Below, piece after piece: positions 1 through 7,445 of a DNA stretch of 64,000 nucleotides; within the stretch, counting starts at the first letter, position 1; the number at the start of each line of letters is the position of its first letter. The notes beneath the pieces were generated by a model. That model saw only the letters and a list, made by a program, of their open reading frames with translations, ran no database searches and was not told the origin of the DNA. The translations under genes and the position numbers were made by a program. Source of the DNA: Conexibacter sp. CPCC 205762 (GTDB lineage Bacteria; Actinomycetota; Thermoleophilia; Solirubrobacterales; Solirubrobacteraceae); the NCBI RefSeq assembly GCF_030646155.1, contig NZ_JAUTDN010000013.1, forward strand, positions 1 through 64,000, in the 5' to 3' direction.

Positions 1-60
1 CCCCGCGCCCGCCGCCGCCCCCGCGCCCGCCGCCGCCCCCGCGCCCGCCGCCGCCCCCGC
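1..60 (+). repeat. 18-bp tandem repeat, 3.3 copies, coding
   Basis: Three perfect 18-bp copies (1-18, 19-36, 37-54) plus six more bases. In the reading frame that ends at 106 each unit adds six residues of Pro and Ala. The perfect identity of the copies suggests recent slippage. The array may continue upstream of the window. Confidence 0.85.
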
Positions 61-106
61 CGCCACCCCCGCGGATGCCGCCACCCCCGTGGAGGCCGCC
101 CGATGA
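1..106 (+). CDS. C-terminal end of an unidentified protein with Ala/Pro-rich tail (5' truncated by window)
   Basis: Only the last 34 codons are visible. They read as Pro-Ala runs (PAPAAA repeated) followed by a short ADAATPVEAAR-like end and a TGA at 104-106. The stop overlaps the ATG of the methyltransferase gene (ATGA), so the two genes are probably one operon and translationally coupled. The frame was chosen because it is open to the window edge and ends exactly at this overlap. Nothing about function can be said from the tail; a low-complexity Ala/Pro tail also ends the next protein. Confidence 0.6.
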   Translation, partial: PAPAAAPAPAAAPAPAAAPAATPADAATPVEAAR

Positions 107-1422
107 GCGCGCGCGAGCGAGCGGCGCGGGCCGCCGTCCACGCGCTGCTGCGCCGGGTGCACGGTGGCGTGATCGAGCTGCGCGAGCCGGACGGGACGCT
201 GCTCGCGTTCGGCACGCAGGCGCCGCCGCCGGCGACCCCGCTGCGGGTCCGCGTCGACGTCCACTCGCCGGCCCTGTGGGTCGAGCTGGCGCTGCATCAC
301 GGCGTCGGCTTCGGCCGGGCGTACATGGACGGGCTGTGGTCGTGCGAGGACCTCGTCACGCTCGTGCGGATCGCGGCGCGCGCGATGGAGGCCGGCGACC
401 GCGCGCGCGAGCGCTTCCTGCCGCTCGTCGGGCCGCTGCAGCGCGCGTCGTGGCGGCTGAAGGCGAACACGCGCGCTCGTTCGCGCGAGCGGATCGCCGC
501 CCACTACGACCTCGGCGACGAGCTGTTCTCGCGCTTCCTCGACGAGACGATGATGTACTCGTCGGGGATCTTCGAGCGCCCCGACGCGACGCTGCACGAG
601 GCGTCGGTCGCGAAGCTGGAGCGGATCTGCCGCACGCTCGACCTCGGACCCGGCGACCACGTGCTGGAGATCGGCACCGGCTGGGGCGGCTTCGCGCTCC
701 ATGCCGCGGGCCGCTACGGCTGCCGTGTCACGACGACGACGATCTCACGCGCGCAGCATGCGCATGCGGTCGCGGCGGTGCGCGCGGCGGGGCTGAGCGA
801 TCGCGTCGAGGTCCTGCTGGAGGACTACCGCGACCTGCGCGGGCAGTACGACAAGCTTGTATCGATCGAGATGATCGAGGCGGTCGGCTGGGAGCACCTC
901 GACACCTACTTCCGCGTCTGCGCCGAGCGGCTGAAGCCCGACGGCGCGATGCTGCTGCAGGCGATCGTCGCCTCCGACCGCGCCTATCGCGTCGAGCGCG
1001 CGTCGGTCGGCTTCATCAACGCGTTCATCTTCCCCGGCGGAACGCTGCCGTCGATGGCGGCGATCGAGCACTCCGTCGGCCGCACCGACCTGCGCAGCGT
1101 GCGGCTGGAGGACATCACCGCCCACTACGCCCCGACGCTGCGGCTGTGGCGCGAGAACTTCCTCGCGGCCTGGCCGGAGCTGGTCGACCACGGCTACGAC
1201 GAGCGCTTCCGCCGCATCTGGGAGCTGTACCTCGCCTACTGTGAGGCCGGCTTCGAGGAGCGCCGCATCCAGGACGTGCAGGTGACGCTCGCCAAGCCCC
1301 GCTTCCGCGCCGAGCCGCTCCCGCCGCTGCCGGCCGCCGCGCCGTCGGCCACCGCCGCCCGCCCGACGGCGCGCCCTGCCGACGCCGACGACGACCGCCT
1401 CACCGCCGCGGCGTGGGACTGA
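103..1422 (+). CDS. Cyclopropane-fatty-acyl-phospholipid synthase family SAM-dependent methyltransferase
   Basis: Predicted 439-residue cytosolic or membrane-associated enzyme that would transfer the methyl group of S-adenosylmethionine to unsaturated lipid acyl chains. Seen: an N-terminal lead domain (about 1-125), the family stretch 'HYDLGDELFSRFLD' near 134-147, the SAM-binding motif 'VLEIGTGWGGF' at 188-198, and an Ala/Pro-rich tail from about 400. Length fits bacterial CFA synthases (about 380-430). ATG overlaps the stop of the upstream gene. Within this superfamily the exact product (cyclopropane, mycolic-type modification or branched methyl) cannot be told from sequence; tuberculostearic-type methylation is an alternative. 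Confidence 0.85.
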   Translation: MSARERAARAAVHALLRRVHGGVIELREPDGTLLAFGTQAPPPATPLRVRVDVHSPALWVELALHHGVGFGRAYMDGLWSCEDLVTLVRIAARAMEAGDRARERFLPLVGPLQRASWRLKANTRARSRERIAAHYDLGDELFSRFLDETMMYSSGIFERPDATLHEASVAKLERICRTLDLGPGDHVLEIGTGWGGFALHAAGRYGCRVTTTTISRAQHAHAVAAVRAAGLSDRVEVLLEDYRDLRGQYDKLVSIEMIEAVGWEHLDTYFRVCAERLKPDGAMLLQAIVASDRAYRVERASVGFINAFIFPGGTLPSMAAIEHSVGRTDLRSVRLEDITAHYAPTLRLWRENFLAAWPELVDHGYDERFRRIWELYLAYCEAGFEERRIQDVQVTLAKPRFRAEPLPPLPAAAPSATAARPTARPADADDDRLTAAAWD

Positions 1423-1512
1423 GGCCGCGCCCGCGTCGCGACAGCCGCCCGCCTCGCGGCAACCGCCCGCGCCCGCGTCGCGACAGCCGCCCGCGCCCGC
1501 GCCGCGTCGGCG

Positions 1513-1565
1513 GCGCGGCGTGCGGCTGAAGCGTGCGAATCAGCTGCGCGGCGTGCGGCTGAAGC
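1513..1565. repeat. Duplicated 20-bp segment spanning the 3' end of the SDR gene
   Basis: A 20-bp sequence occurs identically at 1513-1532 and 1546-1565 (period 33 bp). The second copy lies inside the end of the minus-strand dehydrogenase gene and the first lies just past its stop codon. A similar direct repeat of a GC-rich element fills 1422-1500. The arrangement looks like a small tandem duplication that copied the tail of the gene into the convergent intergenic space. Confidence 0.7.
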
Positions 1566-2334
1566 CGCGGCCGGCGATCGCGTCGAGCAGCTGCGCGGGG
1601 CCGCGCGAGGCGAGCTTTGCGAGCGCGGTCTTGCCGCCGGGGCCGAGCACGCGCTTGTCCTGCTCGATCGCCTCGACCGCGCGCCGCGCCCACTCGGCCG
1701 CGGGGATCGTCTCCCAGCCCGACGTGTCGAGATGCCGCGCGTACAGCTCGGCGGTCGCATCGTACATCTCCGACTCGACACCCGGCGTCACGAGCTGCAG
1801 CGTGCGCACGCCGGTGCCGCGCAGCTCGCGCTGGAGCGACTCCGTGAAGGCGACGATCCCGGCCTTCGAGGCGGCGTAGGTGGAGGCGGCGGGGAAGTAG
1901 GCGTAGCCGCTGATCGAGGCGTTGTTGACGATCATCCCGCGACCGCGCGCGACCATCCCCGGCAGCACCCGCTGCGTCAGCTGGATCGCGGCGAGCAGGT
2001 TGACCTGCACCATCGCCTCGATCTCCTCCATCCGCTGCTCCTCCAACAGCCCGCCCGTCATCAGGCCGGCGTTGTTGACGAGCACGTCGACCTCGTCGAG
2101 GTCGTCGGCGGCGGCAGCGATGCAGTTGTCAAGCGTCTCGCGGCCGGAGAGGTCGAGCTGCAGCGGCACGACCTCGCGCACGCGGCTGCCCTCCACCTCC
2201 AGCGGCTCCCAGCGATCGAGCGAACGGACGCCGGCCAGCAGCCGCACCGGCCGTCTCGCCAGCTCCGCCGCCAGCGCACGCCCGATCCCCCGGTTCGCGC
2301 CGGTGACGAGACAGGTTGCACCGTCAAGTCGCAT
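1540..2334 (-). CDS. Short-chain dehydrogenase/reductase (SDR)
   Basis: 264-residue classical SDR, an NAD(P)-dependent oxidoreductase of unknown substrate. Seen: Rossmann motif 'TGANRGIG' at 11-18, 'NNAG' at 87-90, and the catalytic triad Ser140, Tyr153, Lys157 ('YAASKAG'). The ATG at 2334 is preceded by a good ribosome site (GGAAGG); longer readings upstream lack one. It starts 38 bp after the small gene at 2373-2645 on the same strand, so the three may be co-transcribed. It converges with the methyltransferase gene at 103-1422. The specific substrate is not assignable. Confidence 0.85.
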   Translation of the reverse strand: MRLDGATCLVTGANRGIGRALAAELARRPVRLLAGVRSLDRWEPLEVEGSRVREVVPLQLDLSGRETLDNCIAAAADDLDEVDVLVNNAGLMTGGLLEEQRMEEIEAMVQVNLLAAIQLTQRVLPGMVARGRGMIVNNASISGYAYFPAASTYAASKAGIVAFTESLQRELRGTGVRTLQLVTPGVESEMYDATAELYARHLDTSGWETIPAAEWARRAVEAIEQDKRVLGPGGKTALAKLASRGPAQLLDAIAGRGFSRTPRS

Positions 2335-2372
2335 CACCTTCCCTACGGCCGACGCGCGCGGACGGATCTCCG

Positions 2373-2645
2373 CTAGGCGGCTGCCTCGTCGGTCATCCAC
2401 GCCGGGAGCCCTGGATTTCTTCCTTGTATCCAGCTCTCGCTGCGGTCGCCGTCTATCACCACGACCATCGGCGAGCTCTCCGCCGCTCGCGCGATCGCTC
2501 TGGGTGTCGCGAGGTCAGCGGCGATGAAGTGCACGCCGTTCGGGAAGCGCGACTCACCGCCGGCGAACACGTTCGCCATGTCCTCTTCGATGACCGCGTC
2601 GGTCGCGATTCGCGCGGCTGAGGGTCTCGTCTCTACGTTCTCCAT
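2373..2645 (-). CDS. Small protein of unknown function (90 aa)
   Basis: I do not recognise this protein. It has an Ala-rich helical start and a central beta-type stretch 'MVVVIDGDR', with no signal peptide or membrane segment. Its ATG lies inside the end of the upstream gene (13-bp overlap), with an AAGGA-like site about ten bases ahead, so the two are translationally coupled. Codon use is less GC-biased than in neighbouring genes. A two-gene overlap of small proteins recalls toxin-antitoxin pairs, but no known toxin or DNA-binding motif is visible; this is only an idea. Confidence 0.55.
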   Translation of the reverse strand: MENVETRPSAARIATDAVIEEDMANVFAGGESRFPNGVHFIAADLATPRAIARAAESSPMVVVIDGDRSESWIQGRNPGLPAWMTDEAAA

Positions 2646-2947
2646 CGTTCGATCATCCTTCTGAAGTCGCGCTTGATCAACCGCAAAGATGTGTCACAAG
2701 CTTCGTTGGGTGTCCCGTGGTGGAAGACGACGGCCGGTTGTTTCGCGCCGTCGAGGCCATAGCGGTGATGGTCGTTGCGGTCACCGTGGGTGCAATCGAA
2801 CAGATCGGTCGTGAACTTGCGTCCGTCCACCTCGATGACGAGCGTGTTCGCGTACGAGACGACCTTGTGCTCGATCTCGTAGCGGCAATGCAGTTCGACG
2901 CCATCTGCGAGATCGCTGGTGAACCCTTTTTCGCGTCTCGCGACCAT
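2633..2947 (-). CDS. Small protein of unknown function (104 aa), first of an overlapping pair
   Basis: Predicted soluble protein dominated by beta strands ('KVVSYANTLVIEVDGRKF') followed by a His-rich segment 'DRNDHHRYGLDG' and a helical Arg-rich end. I do not recognise the family with certainty; the layout resembles small actinobacterial proteins of the DUF6516/DUF7718 kind, where a basic 'HRH/HRY' segment is typical (weak memory-based comparison). The ATG at 2947 is preceded eight bases upstream by TAGCGT, fitting a leaderless start. Overlaps the next gene by 13 bp. Local base composition is lower in GC than the surroundings, a hint of later acquisition. Confidence 0.6.
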   Translation of the reverse strand: MVARREKGFTSDLADGVELHCRYEIEHKVVSYANTLVIEVDGRKFTTDLFDCTHGDRNDHHRYGLDGAKQPAVVFHHGTPNEACDTSLRLIKRDFRRMIERWRT

Positions 2948-3093
2948 GGCGAATGACGCTATGGAAGAAGGTGTGACGGCGAAACCGCGCGACTGTGACG
3001 TCTCTGCGCAAGCGCTGCGGAAGCAGGCGCGCGCTTGCGCAGAGTGGGGGAGCGGTGCGCCTCGCGAGCCGGCGCGAGGGCGGGCGGGAACGT

Positions 3094-3693
3094 CTAGGCG
3101 GACGGCTCGGGCAGGTGGCCGAGGTCGTTCCAGAGCTTCAGCGCGGGGGTGCCGCGCTCGTTGCCGACGACGGAGATGCTGGTCGGGTCGACGAGCAGGT
3201 GGCGGCCGGTGTCGGGGTGGAGGTCGAGCGCGACCGGCGCGAGCGTGCGCAGCATGTGGGCATGGGCGACGAGCAGGACCGGGCCGTCGGCGGCGCGGGC
3301 GCGGGCGATGACGCGCGCCGCGCGGGCGGCGGCCTCGGCGACCGTCTCGCCGCCGGGGCAGCCGTCGCGCCAGAGGTCCCAGTCGGGCCGCGTCTCGCGG
3401 ATCTCGGCGGTCGTGATGCCCTCGTACTGGCCGTAGTCGAGCTCCATCAGGTCGGGCTCGCTCTCGATCCGGCCCGCGAAGCCGGCCAGCTCGGCGGTGC
3501 GGTGGGCGCGCTGGAGCGGGCTGGCGAGCACGAGCGCGAAGTCGATCTCGGCCAGCCGCGGCTGCAGCGTCGCCGCCTGCTGCTCGCCATGCGCCGTCAG
3601 CGGGATGTCGGTGCGCCCGGTGTGCCGGCGCGTCAGCGACCACTCGGTCTCGCCGTGGCGGACGAGCCAGAGGTCGTTCGGAGTCGTGGCCAT
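3094..3693 (-). CDS. Histidine phosphatase family protein (phosphoglycerate-mutase-like)
   Basis: 199-residue enzyme of the histidine phosphatase superfamily, which forms a phosphohistidine intermediate. Seen: the N-terminal signature 'LVRHGETEW' with nucleophile His13 and Arg12, an acidic proton donor Glu84 in 'LMELDYGQYEG', and the second catalytic His144 in 'VAHAHMLR'. Substrate is open: broad phosphatases and acid-phosphatase-like proteins share this fold. A TACGGT box seven bases before the ATG suggests a leaderless transcript. Stands alone between the small unknown pair and the CAP-domain gene on the same strand. Confidence 0.88.
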   Translation of the reverse strand: MATTPNDLWLVRHGETEWSLTRRHTGRTDIPLTAHGEQQAATLQPRLAEIDFALVLASPLQRAHRTAELAGFAGRIESEPDLMELDYGQYEGITTAEIRETRPDWDLWRDGCPGGETVAEAAARAARVIARARAADGPVLLVAHAHMLRTLAPVALDLHPDTGRHLLVDPTSISVVGNERGTPALKLWNDLGHLPEPSA

Positions 3694-3779
3694 GGGCTGA
3701 ACCGTACTGACGCAGCCGACCGTCGCAGGGGCCGAGTGGCGGGGTGCCAGGCCGCGCCGGCCGGGCCCCGGCGGCCCGC

Positions 3780-4361
3780 CTACGAGTGGCGCCCGAAGTC
3801 GGTCGTGTAGGTCGCGCCGGCCTGGCCGTCGAGGCTCGGGTCCGCGAGCGGGACGCCGACCGCGATGCCGATGCCGATCTCGCGGAATCTCGGGTTGAGG
3901 ATGTTCGCGCGATGGGCCGGGCTCTTCATCCACGCCCGCACGAGCGCGGCCGGCTGCGCCAGCGACAGCGTGCCCCAGCCGATGTTCTCGCCCAGCGTCC
4001 AGCTCGCGCCCTTCGGCACGTAGCTGGTCGCGAGCATCCGCTGGAAGGGGCTGCGGCCGTCGGGCGAGTCGTGCTCGAAGTAGCCCCTGCGGACCATGTC
4101 GCGCGAGTGCGCGACGGCGGAGCCGCTGAGGCGGCGGTCGAGCTTGAGCGGGCTCAGGTCGCGCGCCGCGCGCTCGCGGTTGAGCAGGCAGAGCGTCGCC
4201 GAGTTGGCCTTCGCGATCGTCGCCGCGACGACCTCGGTCTGGGCGGACGCGCACGCGGCGGTGGACGACTTGGCAGGGCCCGCGCCGTGGGCTGCGGCAG
4301 GCAGCGCGACGTAGCTGGCGAGGACGAGCGTGACGATGCGGGTGAAGAGACGGTGACGCAT
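3780..4361 (-). CDS. Secreted CAP (SCP/PR1) domain protein
   Basis: 193-residue exported protein. A basic N terminus and hydrophobic stretch (about 6-24) ending 'AAAHGAG' form a signal peptide. The CAP domain follows (about 55-180), with 'NRERAARDLSPL', 'GENIGWG' and 'PAHRANILNPRFREIGIGI', the usual positions of the His/Glu cavity residues. Bacterial CAP proteins are extracellular with poorly known roles (some bind lipids or matrix). The start at 4361 has GGAGG seven bases upstream, better than a longer in-frame option. It is divergent from ligD across a short promoter region with duplicated motifs. Confidence 0.88.
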   Translation of the reverse strand: MRHRLFTRIVTLVLASYVALPAAAHGAGPAKSSTAACASAQTEVVAATIAKANSATLCLLNRERAARDLSPLKLDRRLSGSAVAHSRDMVRRGYFEHDSPDGRSPFQRMLATSYVPKGASWTLGENIGWGTLSLAQPAALVRAWMKSPAHRANILNPRFREIGIGIAVGVPLADPSLDGQAGATYTTDFGRHS

Positions 4362-4415
4362 GGTGCCCTCCGCATCGGCCCGGGGCGGCACCGTTCAACA
4401 GCGTCCGCTGGCGCG

Positions 4416-4466
4416 TTGGACGCATGTCCGAATTCGAAAAATATGCCGAATTGGACGCATGTTCGG
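4416..4466. promoter_or_regulatory. Duplicated imperfect-palindrome motif between CAP gene and ligD (candidate operator)
   Basis: TTGGACGCATGT occurs at 4416-4427 and again at 4451-4462, each joined to CCGAATT-type sequence, with an AT-rich stretch between. Each copy has dyad symmetry (GGAC-N4-GTCC in the first, GGAC-N4-GTTC in the second), and the right half resembles the GTTCG arm of actinobacterial LexA boxes. The left half deviates, so a LexA site is a guess. The pair lies 30-80 bp ahead of the LigD start, on the far side from the TACGCT box at 4482-4487. Confidence 0.4.
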
Positions 4467-4493
4467 GTCGCCTCCACTGGGTACGCTCGCGCC

Positions 4494-6881
4494 ATGCCAC
4501 GTAGAGGCAGAGGCAGAGGCGATGCGCTCGACGACTACCGCGCCAAGCGGGACTTCGCCGCGACGAGCGAGCCGGCGGGGGAGGACGCGCAGAGCGAGGC
4601 GACGACGTCGCCCCGCTTCGTCATCCAGCAGCACGACGCGACCCGCCTGCACTGGGACCTGCGGCTGGAGCGAGACGGGACGCTCGCCTCGTGGGCGCTG
4701 CCGCGCGGGCTGCCGCTCGACCCCGGCGACGACCGCGTCGCGGTCCGCACCGAGGACCACCCGCTGCAGTACCTCGACTTCCACGGCGAGATACCGAGCG
4801 GCAGCTACGGCGCCGGCACGATGACGATCTTCGACCGCGGCACCTGCGCGGTGCACGAGTTCACCACCAGAAAGGTCGAGTTCACGCTCAGCGGCGAGCG
4901 CAACGAGGGCCGCTACGGGATGTTCCCGATCGGCAGAAGCGGCGACGAGTGGCTGATCCACCGGATGCAGCCGCCGCAGGACCCCGACCGCGAACGGCTG
5001 CCCGAGCAGCTGCTGCCGATGCTGGCGAAGGCCGGCGAGCTGCCGCCGCGGGCGCAGCAGGAGCGCTGGGGCCACGAGGTCAAGTGGGACGGCATCCGCG
5101 CGCTGCTGTGGTGCGACCACGGCCAGGTGCGGATCGAGAGCCGCACCCAGCGCGAGATCACCGAGCGCTATCCGGAGGTCAAGCCGATCGGCCGCGCGCT
5201 CGCCGCCGCGGGCCTGCTGGAGGTGCTGCTCGACGGCGAGCTGGTCGCGCTCGACGAGCAGGGCAAGCCGAGCTTCGAGCGGCTCCAGGGCCGCATGAAC
5301 GCGGGCAGCGAGGCGGCGATCAGACGGGCCGCGCGCGGCGCGCCGGTCACCTACGTGATCTTCGACCTGCTCCACCGCGACGGCCGCTCGCTGCTCGCGA
5401 CCGCCTACGAGGAGCGGCGCGCCCAGCTCGACCAGCTCGGCATCGGCGGCCCCGCCTGGCGCGTTCCCGCGTACCACCGCGGCAACGGCAGCGCGCTGCT
5501 GGCGGCGACGCGCGAGCAGGGGCTGGAGGGGATCGTCGCCAAGCGGCTCGACGCGCACTACGAGCCCGGCCGCCGCGGCGGCGCCTGGCTGAAGCTGCGC
5601 AACCGCCTGCGCCAGGAGCTGGTGATCGGCGGCTGGCTGCCCGGCGAGGGCAACCGCGAGGGCCGCATCGGCGCGCTGCTGGTCGGCGACCGCGACCAGC
5701 CCGGCGGCCCGCTCAGATACGCCGGCCGCGTCGGCTCCGGTCTCAGCGAGGCGCAGCTCGACGACCTCCACGAGCAGCTCACCCGGATCGCCCGCAGAAC
5801 GCGCCCGTTCGCGCCCGCGCCGAGAGGCGCCAGAAGCGCCAGCGTCGCGATCCCGCGCACCGCCCGCTGGGTCGAGCCGCTGCTGGTCGCCGAGGTCGAG
5901 TACACCGAGCGCACGCGCGAGGGCGTCCTGCGCCAGCCGGTCTTCAAGGGCCTGCGCGACGACAAGCCGCCGCAGCAGGTCGTGCGCGAGCGGGCCGACC
6001 TGCGCGGCCAGAGACTCAGCAACTGGGACAAGGTCCTCTACCCGTCGACCGGGTTCACGAAGGGCGACCTGATCGACTACTACGTCGCGATCGCGCCGAC
6101 GCTGCTGCCGCACGTGCAGGAGCGGCCGGTGACGCTGCGGCGCTGGCCCGACGGCGTCGCGGGCAGAACCTTCTACGAGAAGAACTCGCCGTCGCATCGG
6201 CCGCAATGGGTCGAGACCGCCTCGATCTACAGCCGCAGCGAGAACAGACGGATCGCCTACACGCTCGTGCAGGACACCGCGACGCTGGCGTGGACCGCCA
6301 ACCTCGCCGCGATCGAGCTGCACCCGTCGCTGTCGCTCGCGCGCGACATGGACCATCCGACCGCGGTCGTCTTCGACCTCGACCCGGGCCCCGGCACCGG
6401 GCTGCAGGAGTGCGCCGAGATCGCGCTGCTGCTGGAGGGCCTGTTCGCCCAGCTCGGCCTCCGCACGGCGGTCAAGACGTCGGGCTCGAAGGGGCTGCAG
6501 GTCTACCTCCCGCTCGGCGAGGGCGCGGCCACCTACGCGCAGACGAAGCCGTTTGCGAAGCAGATCGCCGAGCTGCTGGAGCGGCGCCTGCCGGAGCTGG
6601 TCGTCGCGCGCATGACGAGAAGACTGCGAGCGGGGAAGGTGCTGGTCGACTGGAGCCAGAACGACGAGCACAAGACGACCGTCTGCGTCTACTCGGTGCG
6701 CGCGAAGGAGCGGCCGCAGGTGTCGGCGCCGCTGAGCTGGGAGGAGCTGCGCGCCGCGCACGCCGACGGCGCCGCCGCCGAGCTGGTCTTCGATCCGCAG
6801 GACGTGCTGCGGCGCGTCGCCGAGCAGGGCGATCTGTTCGCGCCGATGCTCGGCTCCGCGCAGCAGCTCCCGCGGCTCTGA
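4494..6881 (+). CDS. ligD: ATP-dependent DNA ligase LigD (phosphoesterase-ligase-polymerase)
   Basis: 795-residue non-homologous end-joining enzyme that trims, fills and seals double-strand breaks with Ku. Domain order is PE (about 35-165, metal-binding His47 and His53 in 'QQHDATRLHWDL'), ligase (about 180-480, adenylated Lys197 in 'VKWDGIR') and primase-type polymerase (about 500-790, catalytic Asp628 and Asp630 in 'VFDLDPG'). This PE-LIG-POL order is that of Pseudomonas LigD, not the POL-PE-LIG order of mycobacteria. Start at 4494 follows a TACGCT box by six bases, so the mRNA may be leaderless. No ku gene is in the window. Confidence 0.95.
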   Translation: MPRRGRGRGDALDDYRAKRDFAATSEPAGEDAQSEATTSPRFVIQQHDATRLHWDLRLERDGTLASWALPRGLPLDPGDDRVAVRTEDHPLQYLDFHGEIPSGSYGAGTMTIFDRGTCAVHEFTTRKVEFTLSGERNEGRYGMFPIGRSGDEWLIHRMQPPQDPDRERLPEQLLPMLAKAGELPPRAQQERWGHEVKWDGIRALLWCDHGQVRIESRTQREITERYPEVKPIGRALAAAGLLEVLLDGELVALDEQGKPSFERLQGRMNAGSEAAIRRAARGAPVTYVIFDLLHRDGRSLLATAYEERRAQLDQLGIGGPAWRVPAYHRGNGSALLAATREQGLEGIVAKRLDAHYEPGRRGGAWLKLRNRLRQELVIGGWLPGEGNREGRIGALLVGDRDQPGGPLRYAGRVGSGLSEAQLDDLHEQLTRIARRTRPFAPAPRGARSASVAIPRTARWVEPLLVAEVEYTERTREGVLRQPVFKGLRDDKPPQQVVRERADLRGQRLSNWDKVLYPSTGFTKGDLIDYYVAIAPTLLPHVQERPVTLRRWPDGVAGRTFYEKNSPSHRPQWVETASIYSRSENRRIAYTLVQDTATLAWTANLAAIELHPSLSLARDMDHPTAVVFDLDPGPGTGLQECAEIALLLEGLFAQLGLRTAVKTSGSKGLQVYLPLGEGAATYAQTKPFAKQIAELLERRLPELVVARMTRRLRAGKVLVDWSQNDEHKTTVCVYSVRAKERPQVSAPLSWEELRAAHADGAAAELVFDPQDVLRRVAEQGDLFAPMLGSAQQLPRL

Positions 6882-6977
6882 CGCAGTCGTTGTCGCGACG
6901 GCAGGAACGGCGGCGCGCCGCCTCGCGCGCAAGTCGCCTAGGATGCGGTCTCTCGCCGCACGGAGACCTCTTTCACC

Positions 6978-7268
6978 ATGGATCCAGTCACGCTTCGCAA
7001 CCGTCTGCTCGTCGCCACCGGAATGTGGCGCGAAGTCACGGGCAGCCCGCTGCCGAGACTGCCCGCGGGCAGACCCGAGAAGCAGGTCGAGGCGTTCGAG
7101 CTGCTGCTCGTCGACAAGCTGTGGGAAGGCGCGACCCCCGAGAACGCGCGCGAGATCGCCGACCGCACCTGGGACCTGGTGCACGATCGCAGAGACAGCG
7201 ATCCGGTCCGCAAGCGCGTCGTCGAGTGCCACGAGGCGCTCGCGCGGATGTCGCGCCTCGGCGACTGA
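6978..7268 (+). CDS. Small helical protein of unknown function (96 aa)
   Basis: Soluble, mostly helical and charged protein with no recognised domain, signal or membrane segment. It begins with a short 'VTLRNRLLVATGMWREVTG' helix and has a Pro-Gly linker near 28-33 followed by a longer helical part. It lies 96 bp downstream of ligD on the same strand, with a GGAG about a dozen bases before the ATG. Codon use and third-position GC match neighbouring genes, which supports a real gene. A link to DNA end joining is possible from position only. Confidence 0.6.
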   Translation: MDPVTLRNRLLVATGMWREVTGSPLPRLPAGRPEKQVEAFELLLVDKLWEGATPENAREIADRTWDLVHDRRDSDPVRKRVVECHEALARMSRLGD

Positions 7269-7445
7269 CGCGTCGCCCGTTGTAACCAGCTGACCTCGCT
7301 GCCGATGACTGGGGCAGCGTGCTGACGCTCGCCGCACGGCGGGCGCCGGCTCGGGAACAGCAATGGTCAGCTTCACATCACTTTGTTGAACGTTCGTCCA
7401 GGTCGTCTGCGTCTCCGCGCAGTCGCGGACGAGGATGTCCACTAG

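Noticed and set aside
3694..4500. Upstream extension of the histidine phosphatase frame
   Set aside because: It crosses the opposite-frame CAP-domain gene and has no conserved sequence; the start at 3693 has a promoter box.
4395..7442. Thousand-codon open frame opposite ligD
   Set aside because: It is the shadow of the LigD frame; composition is biased and no motif is found, while LigD has all catalytic residues.
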